A stretch of DNA of 64,000 nucleotides, taken from Xanthobacteraceae bacterium (GTDB lineage: Bacteria; Pseudomonadota; Alphaproteobacteria; Rhizobiales; Xanthobacteraceae). The notes beneath the pieces were generated by a model. That model did not search any database and was not told the origin of the DNA. It saw only the letters and a list, made by a program, of their open reading frames with translations. Made by a program: the position numbers and the translations under genes. This document shows positions 9,772-18,138 of the stretch, piece after piece. Each line of letters opens with the position of its first letter. Positions within the stretch are counted from its first letter, which is position 1. The stretch spans positions 1 to 64,000 of the forward strand of contig JAQGJU010000045.1 of the NCBI GenBank assembly GCA_028290465.1. The letters are read 5' to 3'.

Positions 9772-10634
9772 CGCGGATGGCCTCCCTGGCGGGTCTTTTC
9801 GTCGTCGCTCATGCCGCGGCTGGCTTCCTCGCGCAGATCCGACCAAATCTGGGCTACATAGCGGCCGAACGCCTCGCTCGACACGATATCGGACGTGCGC
9901 GGGCGCGGCAGGTCGATGTCGACGATGCGTTTGATCTTGCCCGGCCGGTAGGTCATCACCAGGATGCGGTCGGACAATTGCACGGCTTCGGTGATGTTGT
10001 GCGTGATCAACAGCGTGGTCTGCTTGAGCTGCTGTTGGATCTGCAACACCTTGTCGCCGAGCAGCAGGCGGGTCTGTTCGTCGAGCGCCGCAAACGGCTC
10101 GTCCATCAGCAGAATCTTCGGCTCGAAGGCGAGGGTGCGGGCCATCGAGACGCGTTGGCGCATACCGCCGGAGAGTTCGGACGGATAGCGGTTCTCGAAA
10201 CCGTCGAGGCCGACCAGTTTGATGAAATGGCGGGCGCGTTCGACGCGTTGCGCCTTTGCCATGCCGGACAGTTCGAGCGGGAAGGCGACATTGTCGACCA
10301 CGGTGCGCCAGGGGAACGTCGACTCCTCCTGGAACACCATGCCGATCGAGGCGTGCGGGCCGGTGATGGTTTCGCCGGCCACCGAAACCCGGCCTTCGTA
10401 GCCGCCGAGCAGGCCGCCGATCACGTTGAATAAGGTCGATTTGCCGCAGCCCGACGGGCCGATCACCGACAGGAACTCGCCGGGTCTCACGGCGAACGAC
10501 ACATCGTCGACGGCAGTCAACACGCCGTCGGGCGTCGAGAACCGCATCGAGATGTCTTCGACGCGCATAATCGCGTCGCTGGATGACGGCGTGGCCGAGG
10601 CCTTGCTGTCGAAGGACTGTACTATTGCTGCCAT
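9768..10634 (-). CDS. ABC transporter ATP-binding protein (TauB/SsuB type)
   Basis: 288 residues from the ATG at 10634; a GTG two codons upstream is possible. Walker A GPSGCGKST at about residues 59-67, Q-loop in VFQEESTFPWRT, signature LSGGMRQRV, Walker B ILLMDEP followed by FAALDEQTR, and the H-loop in ITHNITEAV. It powers the importer made with the two downstream permeases. Compared with TauB/SsuB it carries an N-terminal extension of about 20 Ser/Ala-rich residues. The gene lies 34 bp after the ThDP enzyme gene in the same operon. Confidence 0.93.
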   Translation of the reverse strand: MAAIVQSFDSKASATPSSSDAIMRVEDISMRFSTPDGVLTAVDDVSFAVRPGEFLSVIGPSGCGKSTLFNVIGGLLGGYEGRVSVAGETITGPHASIGMVFQEESTFPWRTVVDNVAFPLELSGMAKAQRVERARHFIKLVGLDGFENRYPSELSGGMRQRVSMARTLAFEPKILLMDEPFAALDEQTRLLLGDKVLQIQQQLKQTTLLITHNITEAVQLSDRILVMTYRPGKIKRIVDIDLPRPRTSDIVSSEAFGRYVAQIWSDLREEASRGMSDDEKTRQGGHPR

Positions 10635-10668
10635 CGTCACGCTCGGTTCGAGACCAGTTTCATACGGT

Positions 10669-12489
10669 TCAATCGGAACTGCGGGTCAGGGCGGCGGTCA
10701 TTGCCGGGGTGTAGCCGGGTTCGACCCGAACGTCGACCACGGCGATGCCACCGGCTTCGACGGCTGCGATCGCTTGCGCAAACACCGGACGCAACTCGTC
10801 CTGCGTCAACACAGGCCCGAAGGCGACCGCGCCTTGCGCGCGCGCCATCGCGGCGATGTCGATGTCCGGATCGGCGATGCGCTGGCCGATCCACTTGTTC
10901 TCGACCGGCCGGTGCCGCATCCGCGCCATGCGCTCCTGATGCACTTCGTCATTGTAGAACGAACGATTGTTGGCCACCACGAGCAGCAAGGGAATGCGGT
11001 AATGCGCCGCCGTCCACAGTGCCGTGATGCCCATCATGGTGTCGCCGTCGCCGCAGATCGCGATGGGCAGCCGGCCGGAGCCCTTGAGAGCCAGCGCCGC
11101 GCCGACCGAATGGCCGGGGCCGCCGCCCACACCGCCGCCGCCATCGGAGCCGAGATAGTCGAGCGGATGGCGGAACGGCCACCAGCCGCCGTTCCATGAC
11201 AGCGGCAGGTGGGTCAGCGTCATCTCGCGGTCGCCGACTTCGCGCTTCAGCGCCCGCGCCAGATGCTCGACCAGCACGACGTCGTTGGGCAGCGTCGGCT
11301 GTTCGACCTTGGTCGGGACGTAGGGCTTGGCCGGCTTGGCCGGTACGCCGAGTTCGGCGAGCAGCGCGAACACCACGCGGTCCGGATCGGCGGACAGGAA
11401 ATGATCGACCGGCGGCAGGCCCTGATGGTCCATGCTCCAGCCATTGTGCACGCGATGATCCAGCGAGGCCTGGACGATGGTGGCGTTGTCGAGACTCTTC
11501 ACCGCGCTGGCCAGGTCGACCCAGTCGAGGCTCAGGATCACGTCGGCCTTCTGCAGGGCCTCCAAGGCCGGACCGGTCGGCGCGATGGTGCCCGGCACGC
11601 CGGCACACAGCGGATGATCGGTCGGGAACGCGGCCGCGATCTTCAGATCGGTCAGCACGCGGGCGTTCAGGGCTTCGGCGAGCGCGACGCGGGCGTGCCA
11701 GGCGTCGACGCTGCGCGAACCGCGGCCGGCCAGGATCACCGGATGCTTGGCCGCCTTGAGCAGCGCCGCGACCGTCTTGATCAGTTCGGGCGCCGGGGCC
11801 AGCGGCATGTCCGGCATGTAGCGCTTCGGATCGAGCGGCTTGACCGGATTGTGAAGCTTTTCCTCCTGCATCTCGGCGTCGAGATTGACGTAGACCGGAC
11901 CCTGCGGCTGGGTATTGGCGATCCAGGTGGCGCGCAGCAGCGACTCCTGCGCGGCGCCGGGCGAGGCCGGCTGGTCGTCCCACTTGGTGTAAGGCCGGAT
12001 CAATGCGCCCTGATCGCGCGCGGTGTGGATCCAGTCGATCCACGGCCGTCGCTTCATCGCATCGACCGGACCCGTCGCGCCGATCACCAGCACCGGGGCG
12101 CGATCGCACCAGGCGTTGAAGATCGCCATCGTGGCATGCATCAGGCCGACATTTGAATGCACCGCCGCGGCCATCGCGCGGCCGGTGACTTTCGCATAGC
12201 CGTGCGCGATCGCGACCGCGCTCTCCTCGTGCAGGCAGAGCAGCATCTGCGGCTTCTCGTTGCCGAGGTAGTTGACGATGCTGTCGTGCAGCCCGCGATA
12301 CGACGCGCCGGGATTGAGGGCGATGTAGGGAATATCGAGCGCGCGCAGCGTATCGGCGACGACATCGCTGCCGAAGCCGGGCGCGTTGGCCAGGGTCGAG
12401 GCCGGACGTTCGATGGAGGCGATCTGCGGATCGGCCGCGTCGGCCGAAGTGGCGCGGCCGGCAGTGGCCGCGGCGGGCGGGGGATTCAT
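10669..12489 (-). CDS. Thiamine-diphosphate-dependent enzyme (acetolactate synthase / benzoylformate decarboxylase-like)
   Basis: 606 residues with the three-domain ThDP architecture. The N-terminal pyrimidine-binding domain holds the activating Glu in CLHEESAVAIAHGYAK; a central domain follows; the C-terminal pyrophosphate-binding domain has the GDG...NN motif (CGDGDTMMG then VVANNRSFYNDE). It is the first gene of the minus-strand operon and has a good ribosome site (GAGGAAA) before the ATG at 12489. It lies divergent from a LysR gene, 155 bp away. It probably decarboxylates a 2-oxo acid or cleaves an acyl compound, feeding the ALDH at the operon end. It is unlikely to be the biosynthetic acetolactate synthase because no small subunit is present. 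Confidence 0.87.
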   Translation of the reverse strand: MNPPPAAATAGRATSADAADPQIASIERPASTLANAPGFGSDVVADTLRALDIPYIALNPGASYRGLHDSIVNYLGNEKPQMLLCLHEESAVAIAHGYAKVTGRAMAAAVHSNVGLMHATMAIFNAWCDRAPVLVIGATGPVDAMKRRPWIDWIHTARDQGALIRPYTKWDDQPASPGAAQESLLRATWIANTQPQGPVYVNLDAEMQEEKLHNPVKPLDPKRYMPDMPLAPAPELIKTVAALLKAAKHPVILAGRGSRSVDAWHARVALAEALNARVLTDLKIAAAFPTDHPLCAGVPGTIAPTGPALEALQKADVILSLDWVDLASAVKSLDNATIVQASLDHRVHNGWSMDHQGLPPVDHFLSADPDRVVFALLAELGVPAKPAKPYVPTKVEQPTLPNDVVLVEHLARALKREVGDREMTLTHLPLSWNGGWWPFRHPLDYLGSDGGGGVGGGPGHSVGAALALKGSGRLPIAICGDGDTMMGITALWTAAHYRIPLLLVVANNRSFYNDEVHQERMARMRHRPVENKWIGQRIADPDIDIAAMARAQGAVAFGPVLTQDELRPVFAQAIAAVEAGGIAVVDVRVEPGYTPAMTAALTRSSD

Positions 12490-12598
12490 GCGGACGTTTC
12501 CTCGCGGCTTGGGGCCAGATCCAGGTCAGGAAATGGCAGGATTTGGCCAGACTATAGGCTTTGACATTTGTGCCGGGAAGCCGCTAAATCCGAACAAT

Positions 12599-12621
12599 AT
12601 TGTTGCAGCACACGCAACAAT
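12599..12621. promoter_or_regulatory. Putative LysR-type operator (perfect 8-7-8 palindrome)
   Basis: ATTGTTGC - AGCACAC - GCAACAAT, perfect dyad arms of 8 bp with a 7-bp spacer. It sits in the divergent gap between the ThDP operon and the LysR gene, 23 bp upstream of the LysR start. Size, symmetry and place fit a LysR-type regulator binding site controlling both directions, including autoregulation. Confidence 0.75.
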
Positions 12622-12644
12622 AGGCCGCCCAAACGGAGACGCTG

Positions 12645-13598
12645 TTGGATCGTTTTCGCACCATGGAAAGCTTCGTGCGCGTGGTGCGCGCGGGCAGCTT
12701 CACCATCGCGGCCAACCAATTGGGCCTGTCGCGGGCGCTGGTATCGCGGCATGTCGGCGATCTCGAAGCCCGGCTTGGCGTCCGGCTCTTGAACCGCTCG
12801 ACCCGCTCGCTGAACCTGACCGAGGAGGGCCGTTCCTATCTCGAATTCTGCGAGCAGGTGTTTCGCGACATCGAGGGCCGCGAACGAGCGATCTCGCGGA
12901 CCCGGACCGAGCCGGTCGGCACGCTGAAGATCGCGGCGCCGAAATCGTTCGGCTCGCTGCACTTGGCCGACGCGATCGTCGACTTCGCCCGGCTTCACCC
13001 CAGGCTGCGCGTGACGCTGATCCTGGAAGACGTCTCGTTCCACCGCTCCTACGATTTCGTCGAGCGCGGCCTCGATCTCGCGTTGCGCATTTCGTCGCTG
13101 CGCAACGCCTCGGTGATCGAGCATGAAATCATCCCATTGGACTGGGTGGTGTGCGCGTCGCCGGACTATCTCGGGCATGCCGGGCGGCCGGCGGTGCCGG
13201 GAGATCTCGTGGATCATGCCTGCCTGATCCATGTCGCGGTCGCGGCCAACGATCAGATCTGGCGTTTCGAAGGATCGAAGGGGCCGTTGTCCGTAAAGGT
13301 GACCGGCACGTTCTTCTCCAACGGCGCACTGGCGCTGCGCAAGGCGGCGCTTGGCGGTCTCGGCATCGCGCTGCTGCCGCGTTATAGCGTGGCCGACGAT
13401 CTCGCGAGTGGCGATCTCGCCACATTGCTGTCGGATCACCCGATCGCGCAGCGGCCGTTATTCGCCGTATATCCGCGCGCCACCGCGGTGCCGCAGAAGG
13501 TGCAGACCTTCATCGAATTCCTGCGCGAATGGGTGGCGGTGCACAATATGAACCGGCATTCGTCCGGCGTGCCGTCGTCGGAAATGGCGCTATCGTAA
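12645..13598 (+). CDS. LysR-family transcriptional regulator
   Basis: 317 residues. The N-terminal winged helix-turn-helix (MDRFRTMESFVRVVRAGSF, then AANQLGLSRALVSRHVGDLE) is the CrgA-like type, followed by a LysR substrate-binding domain (TLKIAAPKSFGSLHLADAI onward). The TTG at 12645 is preferred: GGAGA lies at a proper distance and it gives the usual N-terminus; the ATG at 12663 is the fallback. It is transcribed divergently from the ThDP/ABC/ALDH operon, with a perfect dyad between, so it most likely controls that operon in response to the imported compound or a metabolite. The stop codon abuts that of the convergent mltB-like gene with no gap. Confidence 0.93.
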   Translation: MDRFRTMESFVRVVRAGSFTIAANQLGLSRALVSRHVGDLEARLGVRLLNRSTRSLNLTEEGRSYLEFCEQVFRDIEGRERAISRTRTEPVGTLKIAAPKSFGSLHLADAIVDFARLHPRLRVTLILEDVSFHRSYDFVERGLDLALRISSLRNASVIEHEIIPLDWVVCASPDYLGHAGRPAVPGDLVDHACLIHVAVAANDQIWRFEGSKGPLSVKVTGTFFSNGALALRKAALGGLGIALLPRYSVADDLASGDLATLLSDHPIAQRPLFAVYPRATAVPQKVQTFIEFLREWVAVHNMNRHSSGVPSSEMALS

Positions 13599-14822
13599 TT
13601 ACGCGCCCTGGCGCAGCCGCGCCAATAGCTTGATGCCGGCGTAACCGTCGGCCGGCTGCATGCCGACCTTTTTCTGAAAATCGCGGACCGCCTTCATGGT
13701 GTCGTTGCCGACGCGGCCGTCGGTGCCGCCGGTGTCGAAGCCGAGCTTGGTCAGGCGCGTCTGGATCTCCTGCACTTCGGCCAGGGTCGGCGTGCGCTCG
13801 GAGCCCGGGAACGGCTGCACGAACGGGCCGCCGCCCAGCAACCGGTCGCCGAGATGCACGATCGCGAGCGCATAGTTCATCGACGGATTGTAGCTGCGCA
13901 CCGCGTAGAAATTCTGGCCGAGCAGAAACACCGGCCCGCCGTTGACCGGCTGCCACATCTTCGCCGTCGCTTGCGGCTGCGGGAACGGCTGGCCGTCGGC
14001 CCGCGTCACCCCGGCCGCCTGCCACGCCGCATAGCTGCGTGAGGCTTCGCCGGACGCGCCGCCGCCCTTGACCTCGTAGCCCCAATGCTCGCCGCGCCGG
14101 TATTTGCCGCGTTGCAACAGATAGCGCGCGGTCGAGGCCAGCGCGTCGTCCGGCTTGCCGAACGGCGACACCTTGCCGTCGCCGTCATAATCGGAGCCGA
14201 CATTGAGCCAGACTTCCGGCATCCATTGGGTATGGCCCATGGCGCCGGCCCAGGAGCCGCGCATCTCGGCCGGCGTGCCCCAGCCTTTCTCGACGATGCG
14301 CAACGCGTTGATCAGTTCGGTTTCCCAATAGGCGCGGCGGCGCGCTTCGCCGAACGCCAGCGCGGCGAGGCACGGAAAGATCGGCCGCATATGGTTCTGC
14401 TGCACCAGCGGATCGCCATACGCCGACTCGATGCCCCACAGCCCGAGCAACGTCCCACGGTCGACGCCATAATCCTTCTCGATGCGCGAAAATAGCGAGG
14501 CGTATTCCCTGGCCTTTTCCTTGCCGGCGCCAATGCGCCAGTCCGAGACGCGACGGTTGATGTATTGCCAGGTCTGCTCGCTGAACTCGGGCTGCGCATT
14601 GGCCAGCGCATAGACCCGCGTGTCGGGCGTCAGCCCGTTCATCACCCGGTCATAGGTCGCGCTGGACACACCCTTGGCCAGGGCCTTCGGCTTGAACGTT
14701 GCCACCCATTGGCCGAAGTCGGCGGCGAGAGCCGGAGCGGAACTCAAGGCGTAGGCGAGGGCACCGGCCCCGGTGAGCAGGGCGGCGCGGCGGGTGAGTT
14801 TCGGCAGGGCAAATCGACTCAT
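13599..14822 (-). CDS. Lytic murein transglycosylase, MltB family, with peptidoglycan-binding domain
   Basis: 407 residues. The signal segment has a twin-arginine look (TRRAALLTGAG, residues 10-20). The SLT/MltB catalytic domain follows, with the active-site Glu132 in LWGIESAYGDP and the MltB blocks GSWAGAMGHTQWMP and GSDYDGDGK. A C-terminal peptidoglycan_binding_1 domain spans about 345-405 (LTKLGFDTGGTDGRVG). It cleaves the glycan strand in the periplasm to form 1,6-anhydro-muropeptides during wall turnover. It is monocistronic and convergent with the LysR gene. There is no lipobox, so the protein is expected to be soluble and periplasmic, unlike E. coli MltB. Confidence 0.92.
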   Translation of the reverse strand: MSRFALPKLTRRAALLTGAGALAYALSSAPALAADFGQWVATFKPKALAKGVSSATYDRVMNGLTPDTRVYALANAQPEFSEQTWQYINRRVSDWRIGAGKEKAREYASLFSRIEKDYGVDRGTLLGLWGIESAYGDPLVQQNHMRPIFPCLAALAFGEARRRAYWETELINALRIVEKGWGTPAEMRGSWAGAMGHTQWMPEVWLNVGSDYDGDGKVSPFGKPDDALASTARYLLQRGKYRRGEHWGYEVKGGGASGEASRSYAAWQAAGVTRADGQPFPQPQATAKMWQPVNGGPVFLLGQNFYAVRSYNPSMNYALAIVHLGDRLLGGGPFVQPFPGSERTPTLAEVQEIQTRLTKLGFDTGGTDGRVGNDTMKAVRDFQKKVGMQPADGYAGIKLLARLRQGA

Positions 14823-15007
14823 GCCGACATTGTAGAGGCGTTAGGAGCAGAACGGAATCGGCTTGCGAGTGCGATTGGCAGGCTCTTCGCCCCACATCTC
14901 GAATCGCTGCTGGAACCCAAAAGGCCACTGCAACGATTGAAGGATGTCCTGATCGTTGTTGAATCAGCGCTAACGGCGTTGCCCGCCTTGAGCCAGATAT
15001 GCCTACG

Positions 15008-15571
15008 TCACTGGGCAATCACTACCGGCGCTCCGACGCTCACGCGGGCGTACAGATCCATGACGTCGCTGTTATGCATTCGGATGCATCCCCAGGAGAC
15101 GAAGCCACCGATTGATCCGGGACTGTTCGTCCCGTGGATCGCCAGTTCGGCATCTGCTAGAACTAACGCTGCCGCCCCCATAGGATTCTGCGGCGAACCT
15201 GACGGAACAGTCCATGCCGGGCGGTTGCCTCTGATGATCGCTGGAGGGCTCCATGCAGGCTTAAGGGCCATGGTAACAATGTGCGTTTTGCCAAACCATT
15301 GTTTCCCAGCACGTCCAACTCCAACGGAATATCGCAACGCCTCGCCAGGGGAAACGACGTAGTAAAGCTTGCGCTGTCCTGTCCGAACTAAAATTGTTCC
15401 CGGCTGCAGGGATGGCGAGACATGCACAACATCAGCAGCGACCGCTCGCGATCCAATTCCATCTGACAACAGCGCCAATATAATAAGAAGTGGAACAGCG
15501 TAGGGGCTGAGGGCGCCGATGCACCGGCGACGCGAACTGGTGACCTTGGCACAAAGCGGATTAGGTACCAT
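15008..15571 (-). CDS. L,D-transpeptidase (YkuD domain)
   Basis: 187 residues from the ATG at 15571, chosen because AGAGGAATT lies directly upstream; the frame is open further back but lacks such a site. There is an N-terminal membrane/signal segment (about 20-47), then a YkuD domain with the catalytic signature His146 (AIHGTNS) and Cys162 (SWGCIRMHNSD). Such enzymes make 3-3 crosslinks in peptidoglycan or attach proteins to it; in alphaproteobacteria they also attach beta-barrel proteins. The 5' region is only about 60 bp from the divergent gene at 15630, so the two share a promoter region. GC content starts to drop in this gene relative to the left side. Confidence 0.88.
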   Translation of the reverse strand: MVPNPLCAKVTSSRRRCIGALSPYAVPLLIILALLSDGIGSRAVAADVVHVSPSLQPGTILVRTGQRKLYYVVSPGEALRYSVGVGRAGKQWFGKTHIVTMALKPAWSPPAIIRGNRPAWTVPSGSPQNPMGAAALVLADAELAIHGTNSPGSIGGFVSWGCIRMHNSDVMDLYARVSVGAPVVIAQ

Positions 15572-15629
15572 AATTCCTCTTGTCACGTCGGCGCCTGTAC
15601 AGATCGGCAAATTATACTTGATTTGGCAA

Positions 15630-16040
15630 ATGGGAAATCGCATGGGGGCACTTTTTACGTCGGGATATGCAGTAACAATCTTATTGCTAGCTACGACAGT
15701 TGGCGCTAACGCGCAACTTTCGCCTCACTGGCGGACCTGTACCGGCAATCCGGATATCGGATGGGATCAGCAGATAAAGAGTTGTACCATTCTCATCGAG
15801 TCTAAGTCCGAAGCGACAGAAAATGTCGCAATCGCATTCTTTAATCGGGCGCTTGCGTATGAAAATAAGGACGATTACGTGCGCGCCATTGCCGACTATA
15901 CCGAGTCCATACGATGGAATCCCAAGGATGCAGATGCATTCTTCTTGCGTAGTCTTTGCAAACAGCGAACTGGCGATAAACTTGGTGCGGACGCCGACAT
16001 GGTTGAAGCAAGACGCCTCAATCCTAATATTGGACGGTAA
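15630..16040 (+). CDS. Small secreted tetratricopeptide-repeat protein
   Basis: 136 residues from the ATG at 15630 (an ATG at 15642 is equally plausible and gives a tighter signal peptide ending GANAQL). The mature part has a Cys pair (WRTCTGN and KSCTILIE) and one to two TPR units: AIAFFNRALAYENKDDY then AIADYTESIRWNPKDADAF and FLRSLCKQRTG. Probably periplasmic protein-protein interaction; no enzymatic motif. It lies divergent from the L,D-transpeptidase, which makes a cell-wall role possible but unproven. AT-richer than the genes to the left. Confidence 0.75.
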   Translation: MGNRMGALFTSGYAVTILLLATTVGANAQLSPHWRTCTGNPDIGWDQQIKSCTILIESKSEATENVAIAFFNRALAYENKDDYVRAIADYTESIRWNPKDADAFFLRSLCKQRTGDKLGADADMVEARRLNPNIGR

Positions 16041-16081
16041 CAATCTCGGCGGTCCAGGTTAGGTTAAGTGTGCGAGAGGCT

Positions 16082-16765
16082 TCAGCGCTCGAGAGGCTTC
16101 ACCGCGCGAGAGGCTGCAAATCTCAATGGCCCTTGGGGTGCGCCTCCATTAAGCTGTCGGAGACTGTCAACGTAAGCCTGTGGTTCCATCCATGGAAAGC
16201 TTGGCGTTTCGAGGCCTGCATTCCTGGCAATATCATTGCCAAAAGAAACGCAATTCCTCCACAGCGCATTCCAGACGGGATTATCTCTTTTTAGCTTATT
16301 TATATAATCAGCGACCTTTTTGAAGGTGGCTGCGTCAAGCATCACTCTATAGCGAGAACTCACGTACTTTTCTTCAAGATCACCATCGCTGGCACCTGTT
16401 TCGGCAGGGACAGGCACTAAATGCCCCAGCGTCCACGACAAAACACTGCAATTCTCGCAATCGTTGCGATCCCCAGCCGGGTGTAGTCCGGCAATGTCGC
16501 TAACAACGATCTGATTGTTCGCATTCACCTTTCCGTAGATAACATACATATGACCGTACGTTGCCGCGGATCGAGCCCGAAATTCTATGAAGTACGGCTT
16601 AGAAGATGAACGCGGGGATATTTTCTGAACACGCGCTTCGCCCGGAGAAGCTTCAATTTTGCTCCCCTGGGTAAAACCGTGAGGCGCGGCAAGCAAAAGC
16701 CATACCGCCGCTACCGCAAGTCTCGCAACAATAGCACTGCTACAGCTTGGCCATATTCTCGGCAT
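16082..16765 (-). CDS. Secreted protein resembling a permuted NlpC/P60 or DUF4105-type peptidase
   Basis: 227 residues with a signal peptide (hydrophobic about 10-32). No family is recognised with certainty. Two blocks stand out: ATYGHMYVIYG, a His following a Gly in a strand context, and LWRNCVSFGNDIA, a Cys at the start of a helix. A His before the Cys is the order found in circularly permuted NlpC/P60-like (LRAT/YiiX) and DUF4105 proteins, so a periplasmic thiol hydrolase is a reasonable guess. A second Cys pair (CENC) may form a disulfide. It is convergent with the TPR gene. AT-richer than the chromosome average here. Confidence 0.55.
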   Translation of the reverse strand: MPRIWPSCSSAIVARLAVAAVWLLLAAPHGFTQGSKIEASPGEARVQKISPRSSSKPYFIEFRARSAATYGHMYVIYGKVNANNQIVVSDIAGLHPAGDRNDCENCSVLSWTLGHLVPVPAETGASDGDLEEKYVSSRYRVMLDAATFKKVADYINKLKRDNPVWNALWRNCVSFGNDIARNAGLETPSFPWMEPQAYVDSLRQLNGGAPQGPLRFAASRAVKPLER

Positions 16766-16892
16766 GGCGAAACTCTTCGATGTCGGAGACAGAGGACCAC
16801 CGTGCGATTCCTCGCACGATGGTTATCCTCATGAGCGTACGATAATACCTGGCTCGCCTTTAAGCCAAATCGCACGCCATTTCAATCTTAGC

Positions 16893-17015
16893 TTAGCCTC
16901 TGGTCTGGACGACCGGAGCCTTGCCCTTGCCAACCGGAGATTTTCCCTTTCCGACGCAGCCGGACAGGCCGATAGCGACGATAGCGGTGAAGAGAACGAT
17001 GGCAAACTTCTTCAT
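16893..17015 (-). CDS. 40-residue lipoprotein
   Basis: Short gene read directly from the minus strand: start ATG at 17015, TAA at 16893. The peptide begins MKKFAIVLFTAIVAIGLSGC, a textbook lipoprotein signal with lipobox LSGC (Cys20). The mature part is only about 20 residues and consists of a near-repeat, GKGKSPV then GKGKAPVV. AAGGGG lies 6-7 nt before the ATG. It is probably anchored in a membrane as a tiny basic lipopeptide; its function is unknown. Confidence 0.75.
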   Translation of the reverse strand: MKKFAIVLFTAIVAIGLSGCVGKGKSPVGKGKAPVVQTRG

Positions 17016-17204
17016 GGAGCGCCCCTTTTGAGGTTTTTAACCTCTCAACCGGTAACAATTTTGTGGCGGACGGCGCTAGTGCCAAAATGCAACAGTGTGC
17101 CAAAATAGCGCACGAAGGCGTTGTTCCGTAAGGAACTTCTGGAGCGCTCCATCCGAAAAATGGAACTTTTTGGCGGCGTGGCAGTTGGACAGCGGAACTT
17201 TGAC

Positions 17205-17453
17205 CTATCGAAACTCTTCGCAGCTTCCAACCAATGGGTATCTGTCTGGGAAGGCCTTCTTGAGTGTGGCCTCTCGTTTTTTCAGGGCAGCTTCACATTC
17301 TGGCTGGCTTTTGTATCGCGGGGAAGGCTTAACCTCTACACCTGGGGGGCGTTCTATAAACTGCCAATAGGCAAAAGCCGAATTTGTAGTCGCTGCGGTC
17401 GCCAACAGACTGAGTGCCATCAAAAAGAAGGGACGGACTTTATTTGACGCCAT
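17205..17453 (-). CDS. Small secreted hypothetical protein
   Basis: 82 residues from the ATG at 17453; GAGGA lies 6 nt upstream, which makes this start better than the GTG five codons earlier. There is a signal peptide (RPFFLMALSLLATAAT..., cleavage near NSAFA), then a short basic mature region with two Cys (PECEAAL and GSCEEF) that could form a disulfide. No recognised family. It is the third small exported protein in a row in this AT-richer stretch. Confidence 0.65.
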   Translation of the reverse strand: MASNKVRPFFLMALSLLATAATTNSAFAYWQFIERPPGVEVKPSPRYKSQPECEAALKKREATLKKAFPDRYPLVGSCEEFR

Positions 17454-17531
17454 TGTATCCTCGTGCACGGTACCACCTTAAGGGACACGTATGTCTAATC
17501 TGCTCCCTCCGACCATTCAAGTAATCCCCTC

Positions 17532-18116
17532 ATGACAAAGTCGATCGCTGCATTCATCTGGATCGGAGGCCTTATCGCCTGGTACATCATCCGGCATCCC
17601 TTTCAGCGACGAGCAAGAGCTTACGCTGTAAAAGCCTCGTTATTGGATACTCGAGAATGGGCATTGCTGGGGGTGGCGACAACGGGCCTGTTCATCATCC
17701 CAGGTTTCTATTGCCTCACCGGCATCCCGTCGGCGTTGGACCGTCCGTTCAGCCCGATCCTTGCTTGGTCAGCATTTGGGCCGCTTTTGGGTGCCCTCTG
17801 GTTGTTTCGCCGGAGCCACCGCGACTTAGGACGAAATTGGTCTGTGACTCTCAAGTTGCGGGAACAGCACGAACTCGTCAAACACGGCGTTTATAAGTTT
17901 ATTCGACACCCAATGTATCTCTCATTCTTCCTCCTTGGGATTTCACAGTTCCTATTAATACCGAATTGGTTCGCCGGGACAGCTGGCCTGGTAGGAGCCG
18001 GCTTACTTTTCGGCCTCCGAGCTTTCCGCGAAGAGCAGATGATGATTGATATTTTTGGAGAGCAGTACCGTTCGTATATGGCTGAAACGAAGCGGATCAT
18101 TCCCTGGGTGATATGA
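17532..18116 (+). CDS. Isoprenylcysteine carboxyl methyltransferase-like membrane methyltransferase
   Basis: 194 residues with several membrane helices and the ICMT/PEMT family core near the C-terminus: KHGVYKFIRHPMYLSFFLLG, then the FREEQMMIDIFGEQYRSYM block. Bacterial members methylate small isoprenoid or phospholipid-like substrates at the membrane using S-adenosylmethionine; the physiological target is mostly unknown. The acyltransferase gene starts 22 bp downstream on the same strand, so the two are probably co-transcribed. AT-richer than flanking core genes. Confidence 0.8.
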   Translation: MTKSIAAFIWIGGLIAWYIIRHPFQRRARAYAVKASLLDTREWALLGVATTGLFIIPGFYCLTGIPSALDRPFSPILAWSAFGPLLGALWLFRRSHRDLGRNWSVTLKLREQHELVKHGVYKFIRHPMYLSFFLLGISQFLLIPNWFAGTAGLVGAGLLFGLRAFREEQMMIDIFGEQYRSYMAETKRIIPWVI

Positions 18117-18138
18117 GTGTACATGGCGAGAAAAGGTG

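Noticed and set aside
14823-15007. Possible gene fragment in the gap before the L,D-transpeptidase gene
   Set aside because: One plus-strand frame gives a helical-looking peptide, but there is no start signal and no family match that I can defend.
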